A stretch of 64,000 nucleotides of DNA, taken from positions 1 through 64,000 of the forward strand of contig CAYJIH010000005.1 of assembly GCA_964370195.1 (NCBI GenBank). The letters are read 5' to 3'. The translations under genes and the position numbers were made by a program. Under the pieces are notes generated by a model. The model made no database searches, had not been told where the DNA came from, and saw nothing but the letters and a program-made list of their open reading frames with translations. Positions 33,880 through 42,416 of the stretch are shown piece after piece (position 1 is the stretch's first letter; every line of letters starts with the position of its first letter). The stretch comes from JAAYCI01 sp964370195. GTDB taxonomy: Bacteria; Bacillota; Clostridia; Oscillospirales; Ruminococcaceae.

Positions 33880-35091
33880 TTATTCAACACCTTGTTTTTG
33901 ATTCACCGGCAATGTGGCCACTGTTGCCCAATGCTCGTTCATCATTTGTTCTAGCATGGCAGGAAGTGTGCTGAAATATTGAGTATCCTCGGCTGCACCC
34001 ACACTTTTATCCGATAAAATGGCAATGAGATACGGATGCGAAGCATACACAACCGCCATATCGTGATACGCATGCGTATCCCATCCATACTTTCTGGCAA
34101 TGGGCCAAGAAGCTGTAATCATTGCATTTCTTGTGTTCATCAGGTGTTCTTGTAGCAAAGAGCCATACTGCCCGTTGGCCATATACTCATACAGTGCCGC
34201 CAAATAGCTGCCGGCCTGTGGCGCGGTGATATCATCCCCTGTTACACTATAGACGTTCGGCACCCCAAGCTCTGCTGCGTATGCGGCAAAGCCATCGGCC
34301 GGATACCGCTCTAACAAAATTCGTTGTGCGGCTGTATCGCTGTATCGCAGTAAGTATTCTATCATTTCAGCCAGTGTAATTTCTCTTGGTAAATTTTCAT
34401 CATCTTTTAATACGCCAGAGTTTTCCTCAGAGCCTTCAATGCTTTGCGCATCCACTAAAAACGTTTCATCCAAACTTGCTTGCCCTTGCTCCACAAGCTC
34501 ATACAAATACATTGCGTACGGCGCCTTTGACAAACTGGCCACATCAAATGCTTGTTCTCCATTGTAAATGTATTCGGCACCGGAATCTAAATCTCGGAAA
34601 TATAAAGCCACACGATGCCCCTCTTCTGGGTCTATCTCTTCCGGCGTTTCATTTTCTTCTTGTGTTTCGGCCGATTCTTCTTCCACCTCAGGCTGTGTGG
34701 CAGCGGCCCATTCCGCCAAAACGGTATCTAATTGCGCAACTTGCTCTGCCGAAAACGTATAGGCAGGCCAGCCCCCCGTTGGCACATCTTGCACTGTTGG
34801 CTGTACCACCGGTTGCGGCACAACAACATCTGTTGTTTGTGGCACTTCCTGCGCCACTGTTTCATCCGGCAGCGGAATCGTAGCTTCCATAAGCGCCCCT
34901 GGCACCACATCCTTTGCCTCAATTTCCTCTATAATCACAAGGGTCAAAAGCGATAAGAACACCACAAGTAAAACCAAAAAAATCACCATCATTTTCTGGT
35001 TTTGCTTTGCGTATTGCCGCCGCCTGTGCCAGGCTGCATTTACTTTTTCATTCGAATGTTTTGTGCGAACATCACTGCGATTTCTTTGCAT
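33880..35091 (-). CDS. Membrane-anchored beta-lactamase-fold serine hydrolase
   Basis: 403 residues: a basic cytoplasmic N-terminus, one membrane segment (about 34-54), an acidic and proline-rich linker (60-155) and a class A beta-lactamase-like domain (158-395). The active-site motifs are S186-L-S-K189 (SxxK) and S251-D-T253 in place of SDN. The third motif, normally K-T/S-G, reads K334-Y-G336, followed by HDMAVVYA. It probably acts on peptidoglycan or a related substrate outside the membrane; antibiotic hydrolysis cannot be claimed. It lies 39 bp after an ABC exporter gene and is probably cotranscribed with it. Confidence 0.85.
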   Translation of the reverse strand: MQRNRSDVRTKHSNEKVNAAWHRRRQYAKQNQKMMVIFLVLLVVFLSLLTLVIIEEIEAKDVVPGALMEATIPLPDETVAQEVPQTTDVVVPQPVVQPTVQDVPTGGWPAYTFSAEQVAQLDTVLAEWAAATQPEVEEESAETQEENETPEEIDPEEGHRVALYFRDLDSGAEYIYNGEQAFDVASLSKAPYAMYLYELVEQGQASLDETFLVDAQSIEGSEENSGVLKDDENLPREITLAEMIEYLLRYSDTAAQRILLERYPADGFAAYAAELGVPNVYSVTGDDITAPQAGSYLAALYEYMANGQYGSLLQEHLMNTRNAMITASWPIARKYGWDTHAYHDMAVVYASHPYLIAILSDKSVGAAEDTQYFSTLPAMLEQMMNEHWATVATLPVNQKQGVE

Positions 35092-35130
35092 AGTTTCACA
35101 ATTTCCCCATGTTCATCATGCGAACACGCC

Positions 35131-36882
35131 CTAAAAGGCATTTGCCGCTTCGCCACCAAATTGGCTGTTATATAAACGCGTGTAAAACCCATTTTTTTCA
35201 ACGAGTTGTGCATGGGTTCCTCTTTCTGTAATGCGTCCAGCATCCATCACCAGTATTTCATCTGCATTTTGAATGGTGGATAGACGATGTGCCACAACAA
35301 AACTCGTATGACCTTTCATCAATTTCTCCATAGCCTGCTGAATTAAAATCTCCGTACGCGTATCTATCGAGCTGGTTGCCTCATCCAAAATCAACAATTC
35401 CGGCTTTGCAAGCACAATGCGTGCAATACAAAGCAGCTGCTTTTCGCCGGCAGAAAGCCCCTCGCCGCCCGCTTTTAACACGGTATTGTATCCATGTGGC
35501 AAACGGGTGATAAAGCCATGTGCTAAAGCTTGTTTTGCTGCTTGTATCACTTCTTCATCACTGGCATTTGGTACACCGTATGCAATGTTGTCGCGCACTG
35601 TGGCTTGCTTTAGCCAAGTTTCTTGTAACACCATGCCATACAACTTTCTCAATGTGCTGCGCTGGATAGAATCAATCGCATGGCCATCCACAGATATTTC
35701 TCCTGCATCCACTTCATAAAAACGCATCAATAAATTAATCAATGTTGTTTTACCGCACCCGGTAGAACCAACTAAAGCAATGCGCTTTCCCGATGTTGCT
35801 AAAAAAGAAATATCTTGCAATAAGGGCCGATTTTTTTCATACGAAAACGAAACATTTTTTGCTTGCACAACCCCCTGCACATGCGTTGGCACAAATGCGT
35901 CAATACAATCCTCTTTTTCGGGCACTAAATCGATCATTTCAAACAGCCGTTCTGCCCCGGCCATTGCCGTTTGCACTTGCGTAAGCACCGCCGTTACTTC
36001 GTTAAACGGTTTTGTGTACTGGTTTGCATAGTTAAGAAACACCGAAAGGCCACCCACTGTGATACCACCAGCTATGGCATACATACCACCCAAAACTGCC
36101 ACTGCCGCAAATACAAGAACATTCACAAATCTTGTGCCCGGATTGATAATGCTGGAATAAAACACCGCTTTTCGATATTGTGTTGCATACTTTTTGTTTT
36201 GCTGCTCAAATTGATGTTGCGCTTGCTGCTCATAGCCAAAATCCTTCACAACACCTTGTTCGTGCACCATTTCGCCCACAAAAGCAGACAGTCTCCCCTG
36301 CTCGTCCATCATCCCACGAAAATATCGCGCTGTGCGCTTGCCCGCAAACCGTGCAAATAAAACGGAAAGTGGTGTGGCCAAAAGCACCACCAAAGCGATT
36401 GCCCAATTAAGAACAAACATCACCGCCAAAGTGGTAATGATGGTTACAACACCGGGAAAAAGCTGCGATATGGTTTGCAAAAGCCCTTCGGCCACTGCGT
36501 CAGCATCGTTTACAAGGCGGCTGGCCAAATCTCCGCGTTTACGATTGTCCAGTTCCTTTAAGGGCACTTTTCCTAGATGATCAAATGCATTTTGACGAAT
36601 ATCCTGCGCCACATCTGCCGAGATTTTCCGGGCCAATATTTGCATAACCCACTGGGCACCTCCACCCAGCAAAATTGCAACACCAGCCCCTAACAGAATT
36701 GGAAATATAGCCGAAAACTCAACGGAACCCACTCCTATCATGCTGTTAATGGCCTCACCTATCAACACGGGAACAAGTAAAAACAAAAGCACTTGACCCA
36801 GTGCGAAACACATGGTGAAACAAAGCCGCCACCGATAAGGCCGCAGATAATGGGCCACTCTTCGCAACAATTTTCTTTTCAT
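35131..36882 (-). CDS. ABC exporter, subunit with canonical ATPase residues
   Basis: Type IV ABC exporter half: six membrane helices (1-320) and a nucleotide-binding domain. Walker A is GSTGCGKT at 372-379, Walker B has the catalytic Glu (LDEATSSID, Glu501), and the switch His is in VVAHRLST (His532). The signature motif is altered to LSAGE. The ATG at 36882 has AAGGAG and gives 583 residues. It pairs with the gene directly upstream as a heterodimer; multidrug, lipid or peptide export are all possible. Confidence 0.9.
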   Translation of the reverse strand: MKRKLLRRVAHYLRPYRWRLCFTMCFALGQVLLFLLVPVLIGEAINSMIGVGSVEFSAIFPILLGAGVAILLGGGAQWVMQILARKISADVAQDIRQNAFDHLGKVPLKELDNRKRGDLASRLVNDADAVAEGLLQTISQLFPGVVTIITTLAVMFVLNWAIALVVLLATPLSVLFARFAGKRTARYFRGMMDEQGRLSAFVGEMVHEQGVVKDFGYEQQAQHQFEQQNKKYATQYRKAVFYSSIINPGTRFVNVLVFAAVAVLGGMYAIAGGITVGGLSVFLNYANQYTKPFNEVTAVLTQVQTAMAGAERLFEMIDLVPEKEDCIDAFVPTHVQGVVQAKNVSFSYEKNRPLLQDISFLATSGKRIALVGSTGCGKTTLINLLMRFYEVDAGEISVDGHAIDSIQRSTLRKLYGMVLQETWLKQATVRDNIAYGVPNASDEEVIQAAKQALAHGFITRLPHGYNTVLKAGGEGLSAGEKQLLCIARIVLAKPELLILDEATSSIDTRTEILIQQAMEKLMKGHTSFVVAHRLSTIQNADEILVMDAGRITERGTHAQLVEKNGFYTRLYNSQFGGEAANAF

Positions 36883-36883
36883 G

Positions 36884-38611
36884 TTATCGAGACACTCCTT
36901 GTGATGCACAAATTTCACGATACAATTCGCAGTGCTGCAAAAGGTTTGCGTGGCTTCCGTTTGCAACCACTCGTCCTTCATCTAAAACGTAAATAACATC
37001 GCAGCCCTGTATCGATGCCACACGTTGGCTAATGTTCAAAACCGTAAGTTCTGTTCCTTTTTGTGTTTTCCATTTTTTCAAAGATGCACGCAACGCAGCC
37101 TCTGTGGCATAATCCAGCGCCGAAGCCGCATCGTCCAGCACCAATATATCGGGTTGCCGAACCAAAGCACGTGCAATAAGCAACCGCTGGCGTTGCCCTC
37201 CGGAAAGCCCGCCCCCGCCTTCTGTTACTATGCTATCCAGTCCATCGGGCTTTTCCTTTACAAAATCTGCCGCTTGCGCTGTTTGCAAGGCTTGCCACAT
37301 TCTAGCCTCGTCGGCTTGTGGGCTCGAAAGCAATAAGTTAGAACGAATGCTACCCGAAAGCAGCCGTGATCCTTGCATCACAACACCAAATTGGCTGCGT
37401 AGCTGTTGCAATGTATACTGGCACACATTTTCTCCACACACGCTCACGGTGCCACTTTGCACATCAAAATGACGCATCATCAAATAAGACAATGTGCTTT
37501 TTCCGCTTCCGGTTCCTCCAATTACGCCCACGCTTTGGCCAAACTTCACCGTCAAGCTCACATCAGATAATGCATTTGTTGCCGCCTCAAAATAACGAAA
37601 ATTTACATGATCGAACGAAATAGCAACCCCATCTTGCTTGGGTGTTGCTCCTTGTCCGTCTATGATATTGGGCTGCAGCTCCAAAAGTGCCTCTACACGC
37701 TCTGTGCTGGCAAGTGCCCGTGTAAACAGCACAAGCAAATTTGTTGCCATCAAAAGTGCCAGTAAAATTTGTGTCATATAGTTCACAAGTGCAATAATAT
37801 CACCGGTCATCATCGTGCCTGTATTCACTGCACCGGCGCCTATCCACACAATGATAATAATGGCAAGGTTTGCCACAACACTGGCAGCCGGATTCATCAA
37901 GGCAGAAATACGCCCGGTATGCACAAGCAACCGATTGAGGAAGTTTGCACTTGTTTGAAACGCCTTCCTCTCTTCTTCTTGCCTTGAAAATGCCCGAATC
38001 ACACGCACCCCTTCTAAATTTTCGTGTGCCAAACGGAACAACTCATCCTGCCCTTTTTGAATTTGACCATATTTACTGAGCGTTTTTCTTACCACCAATA
38101 CAAGCACAACGCAAATAAAAGCTGTGGCCACAAGATACACAAGGCCAATATAAAAATCAATCCACATCGCCATTATAATAGCGCCAAGTGTTAAAAAAGG
38201 CATGCGGGTACCAAGGCGAATAAACATATTCAATGCCGCTTGAATTTGATTCACATCATTCGTAATGCGTGTAGAAAGCCCGCTGCGCCCTATGCCATCT
38301 ATCTGCCCCATAGAAAGCCGTTGCATGTGAACAAATACACTGCTGCGCAAACTTTCCCCTAATTTTGAGCCAGCCACCGCTGCGTAATACTGGCATATCA
38401 TTGCAAAAACCACACCCACTGCCGCCACAAACACCATAAGCACACCACGGCTAAAAACGTATGCACCATCCCTTTGTGCCACTCCCACATCAATGATGCT
38501 CGCTGTAATCAGTGGCAATGTGAGCTCTAAAATGGCTTCCAACAATTTAAAAAGAGGTCCAAGCCATAGCGGCTTGCCCAATCCTTTTAAGTTTTTTTGA
38601 ATGTGTTTCAT
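36884..38611 (-). CDS. ABC exporter, subunit with degenerate ATPase site
   Basis: 575-residue exporter half with an N-terminal membrane domain and a C-terminal ATPase. Walker A (GGTGSGKS, 365-372) and signature LSGGQ (469-473) are canonical. The catalytic Glu is replaced by Asp (VLDDAAS, Asp494) and the switch His by Gln (NISQRVAS, Gln529). This is the classical mark of the non-hydrolysing site in heterodimeric exporters such as TM287/288. The partner, 1 bp downstream, has the complementary changes. Confidence 0.9.
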   Translation of the reverse strand: MKHIQKNLKGLGKPLWLGPLFKLLEAILELTLPLITASIIDVGVAQRDGAYVFSRGVLMVFVAAVGVVFAMICQYYAAVAGSKLGESLRSSVFVHMQRLSMGQIDGIGRSGLSTRITNDVNQIQAALNMFIRLGTRMPFLTLGAIIMAMWIDFYIGLVYLVATAFICVVLVLVVRKTLSKYGQIQKGQDELFRLAHENLEGVRVIRAFSRQEEERKAFQTSANFLNRLLVHTGRISALMNPAASVVANLAIIIIVWIGAGAVNTGTMMTGDIIALVNYMTQILLALLMATNLLVLFTRALASTERVEALLELQPNIIDGQGATPKQDGVAISFDHVNFRYFEAATNALSDVSLTVKFGQSVGVIGGTGSGKSTLSYLMMRHFDVQSGTVSVCGENVCQYTLQQLRSQFGVVMQGSRLLSGSIRSNLLLSSPQADEARMWQALQTAQAADFVKEKPDGLDSIVTEGGGGLSGGQRQRLLIARALVRQPDILVLDDAASALDYATEAALRASLKKWKTQKGTELTVLNISQRVASIQGCDVIYVLDEGRVVANGSHANLLQHCELYREICASQGVSR

Positions 38612-38631
38612 CCACGTAAACCGCCTATGTT

Positions 38632-38660
38632 TTTATATTGCATTATATGAAAATGTGCAA
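38632..38660 (-). promoter_or_regulatory. Candidate promoter for the ABC exporter operon
   Basis: TTGCAC (38660-38655), 17 bp and TATAAA (38637-38632) on the minus strand, right behind the rlmH hairpin and about 20 bp before the exporter start. Confidence 0.5.
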
Positions 38661-38677
38661 AAACGCCTACCAGGCGC
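38657..38677 (-). terminator. Short hairpin terminator after rlmH
   Basis: CGCCT and AGGCG around a 3-base loop, followed on the minus strand by TTTTTGC. The stem is only 5 bp, extended weakly by flanking GTG/CAC, so termination may be partial. Confidence 0.45.
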
Positions 38678-38702
38678 ACTGCTTTCAATCCTTTTCCATG
38701 CT

Positions 38703-39179
38703 TCACTTATGGTACGCACTATTCGTATGAATCATAAAGGCACGATACACCTGCTCTGTAAGCACCAAACGAGCCAATTGGTGTGGAAACGTCATTTTGG
38801 AAAAAGAGAGCATCACCTCTGCCTTTTGCTTCACCTTATCAGACAACCCATGCGATGAACCAATCACAAGCGCTACAGAACCTGCCTGCGTTGGGCTTGT
38901 AAGAAGCTGTGAAAAAGCAACGCTATCCATTTGTTTGCCTTCCACACACAACGCCACAATACGCGCCTGTTTTGGCACAGATGCCAAAATACGTTCAGCT
39001 TCTTTATCTAATGTTTGCTGCACACTTTTCATCGAAATATTTTTATCACGCATCGCCACTTCGCTAAGTTCTATTACAGAGAACTGACACAATGTATGCA
39101 AGCGTTTTTCGTATTCTTGCACCGCTTTTTCATATTCTTTTGTCATTTTACCTACACAGATAATGGTGATTTTTTGCAT
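38703..39179 (-). CDS. rlmH: 23S rRNA pseudouridine1915 N3-methyltransferase
   Basis: SPOUT-fold methyltransferase acting on the pseudouridine in helix 69 of 23S rRNA. The knot motifs VIGSSHGLSDKV and the C-terminal FSKMTFPHQLARLVLTEQVYRA...AYHK are conserved. 158 residues is normal. ATG with AAAGGGG. It follows the YycJ-type hydrolase, a pairing seen in many Firmicutes. Confidence 0.96.
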   Translation of the reverse strand: MQKITIICVGKMTKEYEKAVQEYEKRLHTLCQFSVIELSEVAMRDKNISMKSVQQTLDKEAERILASVPKQARIVALCVEGKQMDSVAFSQLLTSPTQAGSVALVIGSSHGLSDKVKQKAEVMLSFSKMTFPHQLARLVLTEQVYRAFMIHTNSAYHK

Positions 39180-39189
39180 AAAGTCCCCT

Positions 39190-39984
39190 TTAAAATATCA
39201 TCCAACGGCCTGTTTCAAAACGTGGTGCAACTTGGATATCACAATCCGGCGGGCAAGGATGGCCACTTTTCAAAAACACTTCGTCTAACCCTGTTTTTAC
39301 AATATCCGGATGGTTATTGTCTGCACTCAGATGACAAAGCACCACCTTTCGGCACCCAAAGGTTACCAACGCCACCACTGCTGCCGCGCAATCTGCATTC
39401 GATAAATGACCATATTTTGAGCGAATCCGCTGTTTTAGTACGGGTGGGTATGGGCTGATTTTTAGCAAATTTTCATCATAATTCGACTCTATTGCCACAA
39501 GATGTGATTTTTGAAACTGAAGAAAAACATCGTCGCTTAACACACCCAAATCGGTTGCAATCGTCATGCAGCACCCTTTGGCTGTTTGAATAAAAAAACC
39601 ACAACAGCCGGCTGCATCATGGCATGTAGAAAAACTTTCTATAAAAAAACCATCCAACTCAATGCGTTCTCCATCGGTTGCTCGAATTTGTTTAATTGTG
39701 GCAGAAAGATGTTTTTTTTCTCGCAACATATCCAATGTTTCGGCCGTGGCAAGCACCGGAACACCTGTTTTGCGCGTAAACACCTCCAAACCCTTTACGT
39801 GGTCTATGTGCTCGTGTGTAATAAGTATCCCACATAAATTGGTAAGCAAAAGGCCCAGTTCTTCTATTTTTTGAACAAGACGACGACAAGAAATGCCTGT
39901 GTCAATCAACAAAAATCGTCCCTCTTCTTCTACCAAAGCGGCATTGCCGGAAGACCCACTGCATAATGTGACAAACCGCGCCAT
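39190..39984 (-). CDS. YycJ/WalJ-type metallo-beta-lactamase-fold hydrolase
   Basis: 264-residue MBL-fold protein starting RFVTLCSGSSGNAALVE, with the metal motif THEHIDHVKGL and further ligands in FSTCHDAAGC, TIATDLG and LCHLSADNN. This matches YycJ/WalJ, a nuclease-like protein linked in other Firmicutes to replication-coupled repair. Its usual neighbours walR and walK are absent here. Its ATG overlaps the AKR stop (TGATG). Confidence 0.9.
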   Translation of the reverse strand: MARFVTLCSGSSGNAALVEEEGRFLLIDTGISCRRLVQKIEELGLLLTNLCGILITHEHIDHVKGLEVFTRKTGVPVLATAETLDMLREKKHLSATIKQIRATDGERIELDGFFIESFSTCHDAAGCCGFFIQTAKGCCMTIATDLGVLSDDVFLQFQKSHLVAIESNYDENLLKISPYPPVLKQRIRSKYGHLSNADCAAAVVALVTFGCRKVVLCHLSADNNHPDIVKTGLDEVFLKSGHPCPPDCDIQVAPRFETGRWMIF

Positions 39985-40799
39985 CAGCTCATCACCGCAC
40001 TTTCGGGATAAGAAGACAAACTTTCCCCTTTATCGAAGCTGCCAATCATTTCCATTTCACTTTGTGTAAGTTCAAAATCAAAAATATCCATATTTTCAGA
40101 AAGGCGCTGCTTATTTGTTGTTTTTGGAATCACACACAAACCCAGCTGCACCGCCCAGCGCAGCAACACCTGCTCAACCGTTTTTTGATGTGATGATGCA
40201 ATTTGAACAAGCTGTGGCTCTTTCGAAAGTAAACCGCGTGCCAGTGGTTTCCATGCTTGCAACAAAATACCATGCTCTTTTGCATATGCATATTCCTCTT
40301 TTCGAATATACAACGGATGAAACTGAAGCTGGTTGACCATAAAGGGAACCTCTGCTTGTGTTTGCATTTCCTGCATCAATCGAAGTGGAAAATTAGAAAC
40401 GCCAAGCACGCGAATCCTTTTTTGGAGATACAACGTTTCCAAGGCTCGATACGTTTCTTTATAAAGGCCTTGCACCGGCCAATGTACCATGTACATATCC
40501 AGATAATCTACACCTAATTTCGTGATACTTTTATCAAAAGCACGTAGTGTATCATCATATCCGCTGTCGTCCACCCACACTTTACTTGTAATGAATATAT
40601 CTTCCCTTTTTATGCCGCTTTCTAAAATTCCAGCACCCACCTCACGCTCATTCTCATAAAAAGATGCCGTATCAATCAACCTATATCCATGCTGTAAAGC
40701 ACCGCAAACCGCGGCTTGTGCTTGCCCTTTTTCAGCACGCCATGTGCCAAGCCCCAAAAGCGGAACTACAACACCATTTTTACACGTAAAATATTGCAT
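39984..40799 (-). CDS. Aldo/keto reductase
   Basis: NAD(P)H-dependent reductase of carbonyl compounds, 271 residues in the AKR TIM-barrel. The catalytic tetrad is visible: Asp and Tyr in DTASFYENE, Lys in ITSKVW and His in YMVHWP. The cofactor phosphate site is in VIPKTTNKQRLSEN. The ATG at 40799 has GAGG 6 bases upstream; an ATG four codons earlier has none. The substrate is unknown. Confidence 0.93.
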   Translation of the reverse strand: MQYFTCKNGVVVPLLGLGTWRAEKGQAQAAVCGALQHGYRLIDTASFYENEREVGAGILESGIKREDIFITSKVWVDDSGYDDTLRAFDKSITKLGVDYLDMYMVHWPVQGLYKETYRALETLYLQKRIRVLGVSNFPLRLMQEMQTQAEVPFMVNQLQFHPLYIRKEEYAYAKEHGILLQAWKPLARGLLSKEPQLVQIASSHQKTVEQVLLRWAVQLGLCVIPKTTNKQRLSENMDIFDFELTQSEMEMIGSFDKGESLSSYPESAVMS

Positions 40800-40849
40800 A
40801 TTTTTCCTCATATTCTATGTAAATTCAACTCGCTTTTCGGACTTTAAAT

Positions 40850-40890
40850 AAAAAAACGGCCGGACACAATAAATGCCCCCACCGTTTTTT
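40850..40890 (-). terminator. Intrinsic terminator after murA
   Basis: On the minus strand AAAAAACGG...GGGCA pairs with TGTCC...CCGTTTTTT in a bulged hairpin followed by seven T. It starts 12 bases after the murA stop. Confidence 0.75.
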
Positions 40891-40901
40891 ATGAAACAAC
40901 C

Positions 40902-42194
40902 TTAAAAAGCTTGCTGTAAAGTGCTTTTTGGTGCCCCGCTACAGCGGATATCCGCACCCAAACCCTGCAATTTTTCCACAAGGTTTTCGTACCCACGCTC
41001 AATATGGCTAATTTCTTCCACTTCCGTAACGCCGGCGGCTGCAAGGCCCGCCACCACCAAAGCACAACCTGCACGTAAGTCAGAGGCACACACAGGCGCA
41101 CCTTGTAGTTCTGCCACACCTTCCACAACCGCAACACGGCCATCCACTTGAATATTGGCCCCCATGCGGGCTAATTCATCTACATAACGAAAACGGTTGT
41201 CCCAAATGGCTTCCGTTACAATAGATGTCCCCTCTGCCAAACTCAACAGCGCTGTCATCAACGGTTGCATATCTGTGGGGAACCCCGGGTGAGGCATTGT
41301 TTTAATATTGGTCGCACGCAAAAGTCCGCTGCTTTTCACGCGCACGGCTTCGTCATATTCTTCTACAATGGCCCCCGCACGCTCTAGTTTTGCTGTAATG
41401 GGCTCTAAGTGCTTTGGAATAACATTTTGAATGAGAACATCGCCTTTCGTGATGGCCGCCGCCACCATAAAGCTACCTGCCTCAATTTGATCTGGAATAA
41501 TAGAATATGTACCACCGTGCATTTTTTCAACACCACGAATTTTAATTACATCGGTGCCGGCACCACGCACATCAGCGCCCATTGTGTTTAAAAAGTTTGC
41601 CACATCTACAATATGTGGCTCTTTTGCCACATTTTCTAAAACGGTCATTCCCTGTGCGCGAACACTGGCCAGCATAGCATTGATTGTTGCGCCAACACTT
41701 ACTGTATCAAAAAACACATGGCATCCGGTTAAATGGTTGCCTTGTACATGAACAACCCCTTTTTCCATATATTCTTCAGCACCAAGTGCAATAAATGCTT
41801 TCAGGTGTTGATCTATGGGGCGAGGCCCCAAGTCACAACCGCCCGGCATGGCTGCTGCCGCTTGGCCAAACCGCCCAAGCAATGCACCTAAGAAATAGTA
41901 TGACGCACGCATTTTACGCGATAAATCTTCGGGCACTGTTGTTGTGTTCATATTGCTCGTATCAATTTCAACAGTGGTGCGGTTAATCACCTTTATACTG
42001 GCACCCATTAGCCGCAAAATATGGGTAGATGCATACACATCACTAATAGAGGGCAAATTTTCCAGCACACATTTACCCTCTGCTAGAACTGTGGCCGGCA
42101 AAATAGCCACAGCCGCATTTTTGGCACCACTGATTTTCACCTCTCCTTGTAGAGGGTGGCCACCATGAATCATATATTTTTCCAAATCGTTCAT
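40902..42194 (-). CDS. murA: UDP-N-acetylglucosamine 1-carboxyvinyltransferase
   Basis: First committed enzyme of peptidoglycan synthesis, transferring enolpyruvate from PEP. The catalytic, fosfomycin-sensitive Cys is Cys120 in MPGGCDLGPRPIDQHL. HGGHPLQGEVKISGAKNAA near the N-terminus and GFPTDMQPLMTALLSLA are typical. 430 residues. The ATG used has GGAGGA almost touching it; TTG at codon 4 or ATG at codon 8 are possible true starts. Single gene with its own promoter and terminator. Confidence 0.96.
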   Translation of the reverse strand: MNDLEKYMIHGGHPLQGEVKISGAKNAAVAILPATVLAEGKCVLENLPSISDVYASTHILRLMGASIKVINRTTVEIDTSNMNTTTVPEDLSRKMRASYYFLGALLGRFGQAAAAMPGGCDLGPRPIDQHLKAFIALGAEEYMEKGVVHVQGNHLTGCHVFFDTVSVGATINAMLASVRAQGMTVLENVAKEPHIVDVANFLNTMGADVRGAGTDVIKIRGVEKMHGGTYSIIPDQIEAGSFMVAAAITKGDVLIQNVIPKHLEPITAKLERAGAIVEEYDEAVRVKSSGLLRATNIKTMPHPGFPTDMQPLMTALLSLAEGTSIVTEAIWDNRFRYVDELARMGANIQVDGRVAVVEGVAELQGAPVCASDLRAGCALVVAGLAAAGVTEVEEISHIERGYENLVEKLQGLGADIRCSGAPKSTLQQAF

Positions 42195-42231
42195 TCCTCC
42201 GGTATCTTCCGTAAACGCCTTGTATTATACT

Positions 42232-42245
42232 GTTCTATTTAGAAC
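42232..42245. promoter_or_regulatory. Palindrome in the murA leader
   Basis: GTTCTA-TT-TAGAAC is a perfect 6-bp dyad about 40 bases before murA, downstream of the best -10 box. Its order GTTC-N6-GAAC is the reverse of the Firmicute SOS box. It may be an operator or a small leader hairpin. Confidence 0.4.
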
Positions 42246-42275
42246 GAAATATCTCTTCACTAGAAATCTTTATAT

Positions 42276-42304
42276 AGTATATCATGTTTTCTCTTGCTTG
42301 AAAA
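42276..42304 (-). promoter_or_regulatory. Promoter of murA
   Basis: TTTTCA (42304-42299), 17 bp and TATACT (42281-42276) with an extended TG-A on the minus strand. The leader of about 75 bases holds the palindrome at 42232-42245. Confidence 0.5.
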
Positions 42305-42362
42305 CTACCATTCGTTAAATAAATGTTTACAATTTGGATATAAAATCAAATACGCTTTTACA

Positions 42363-42403
42363 CAAAACAGATGGCCACCCTACTAGCTTGGGTAGCCATC
42401 TGT
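42363..42403 (-). terminator. Terminator of the M23 peptidase gene
   Basis: ACAGATGGC-C-ACCC and GGGT-A-GCCATCTGT form a 13-bp stem with an 8-base loop; TTTTGTGT follows on the minus strand. It begins 14 bases after the stop codon. Confidence 0.75.
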
Positions 42404-42416
42404 TACCAATTTGTTT

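Noticed and set aside
35040..35243. Small minus-strand frame of 67 codons between the exporter and the hydrolase
   Set aside because: It overlaps the end of the exporter and the start of the hydrolase in another frame, and has no recognisable domain.
42232..42245. LexA (SOS) box ahead of murA
   Set aside because: The half sites are in the order GTTC...GAAC with 6-base spacing; the Firmicute SOS box is GAAC-N4-GTTC.
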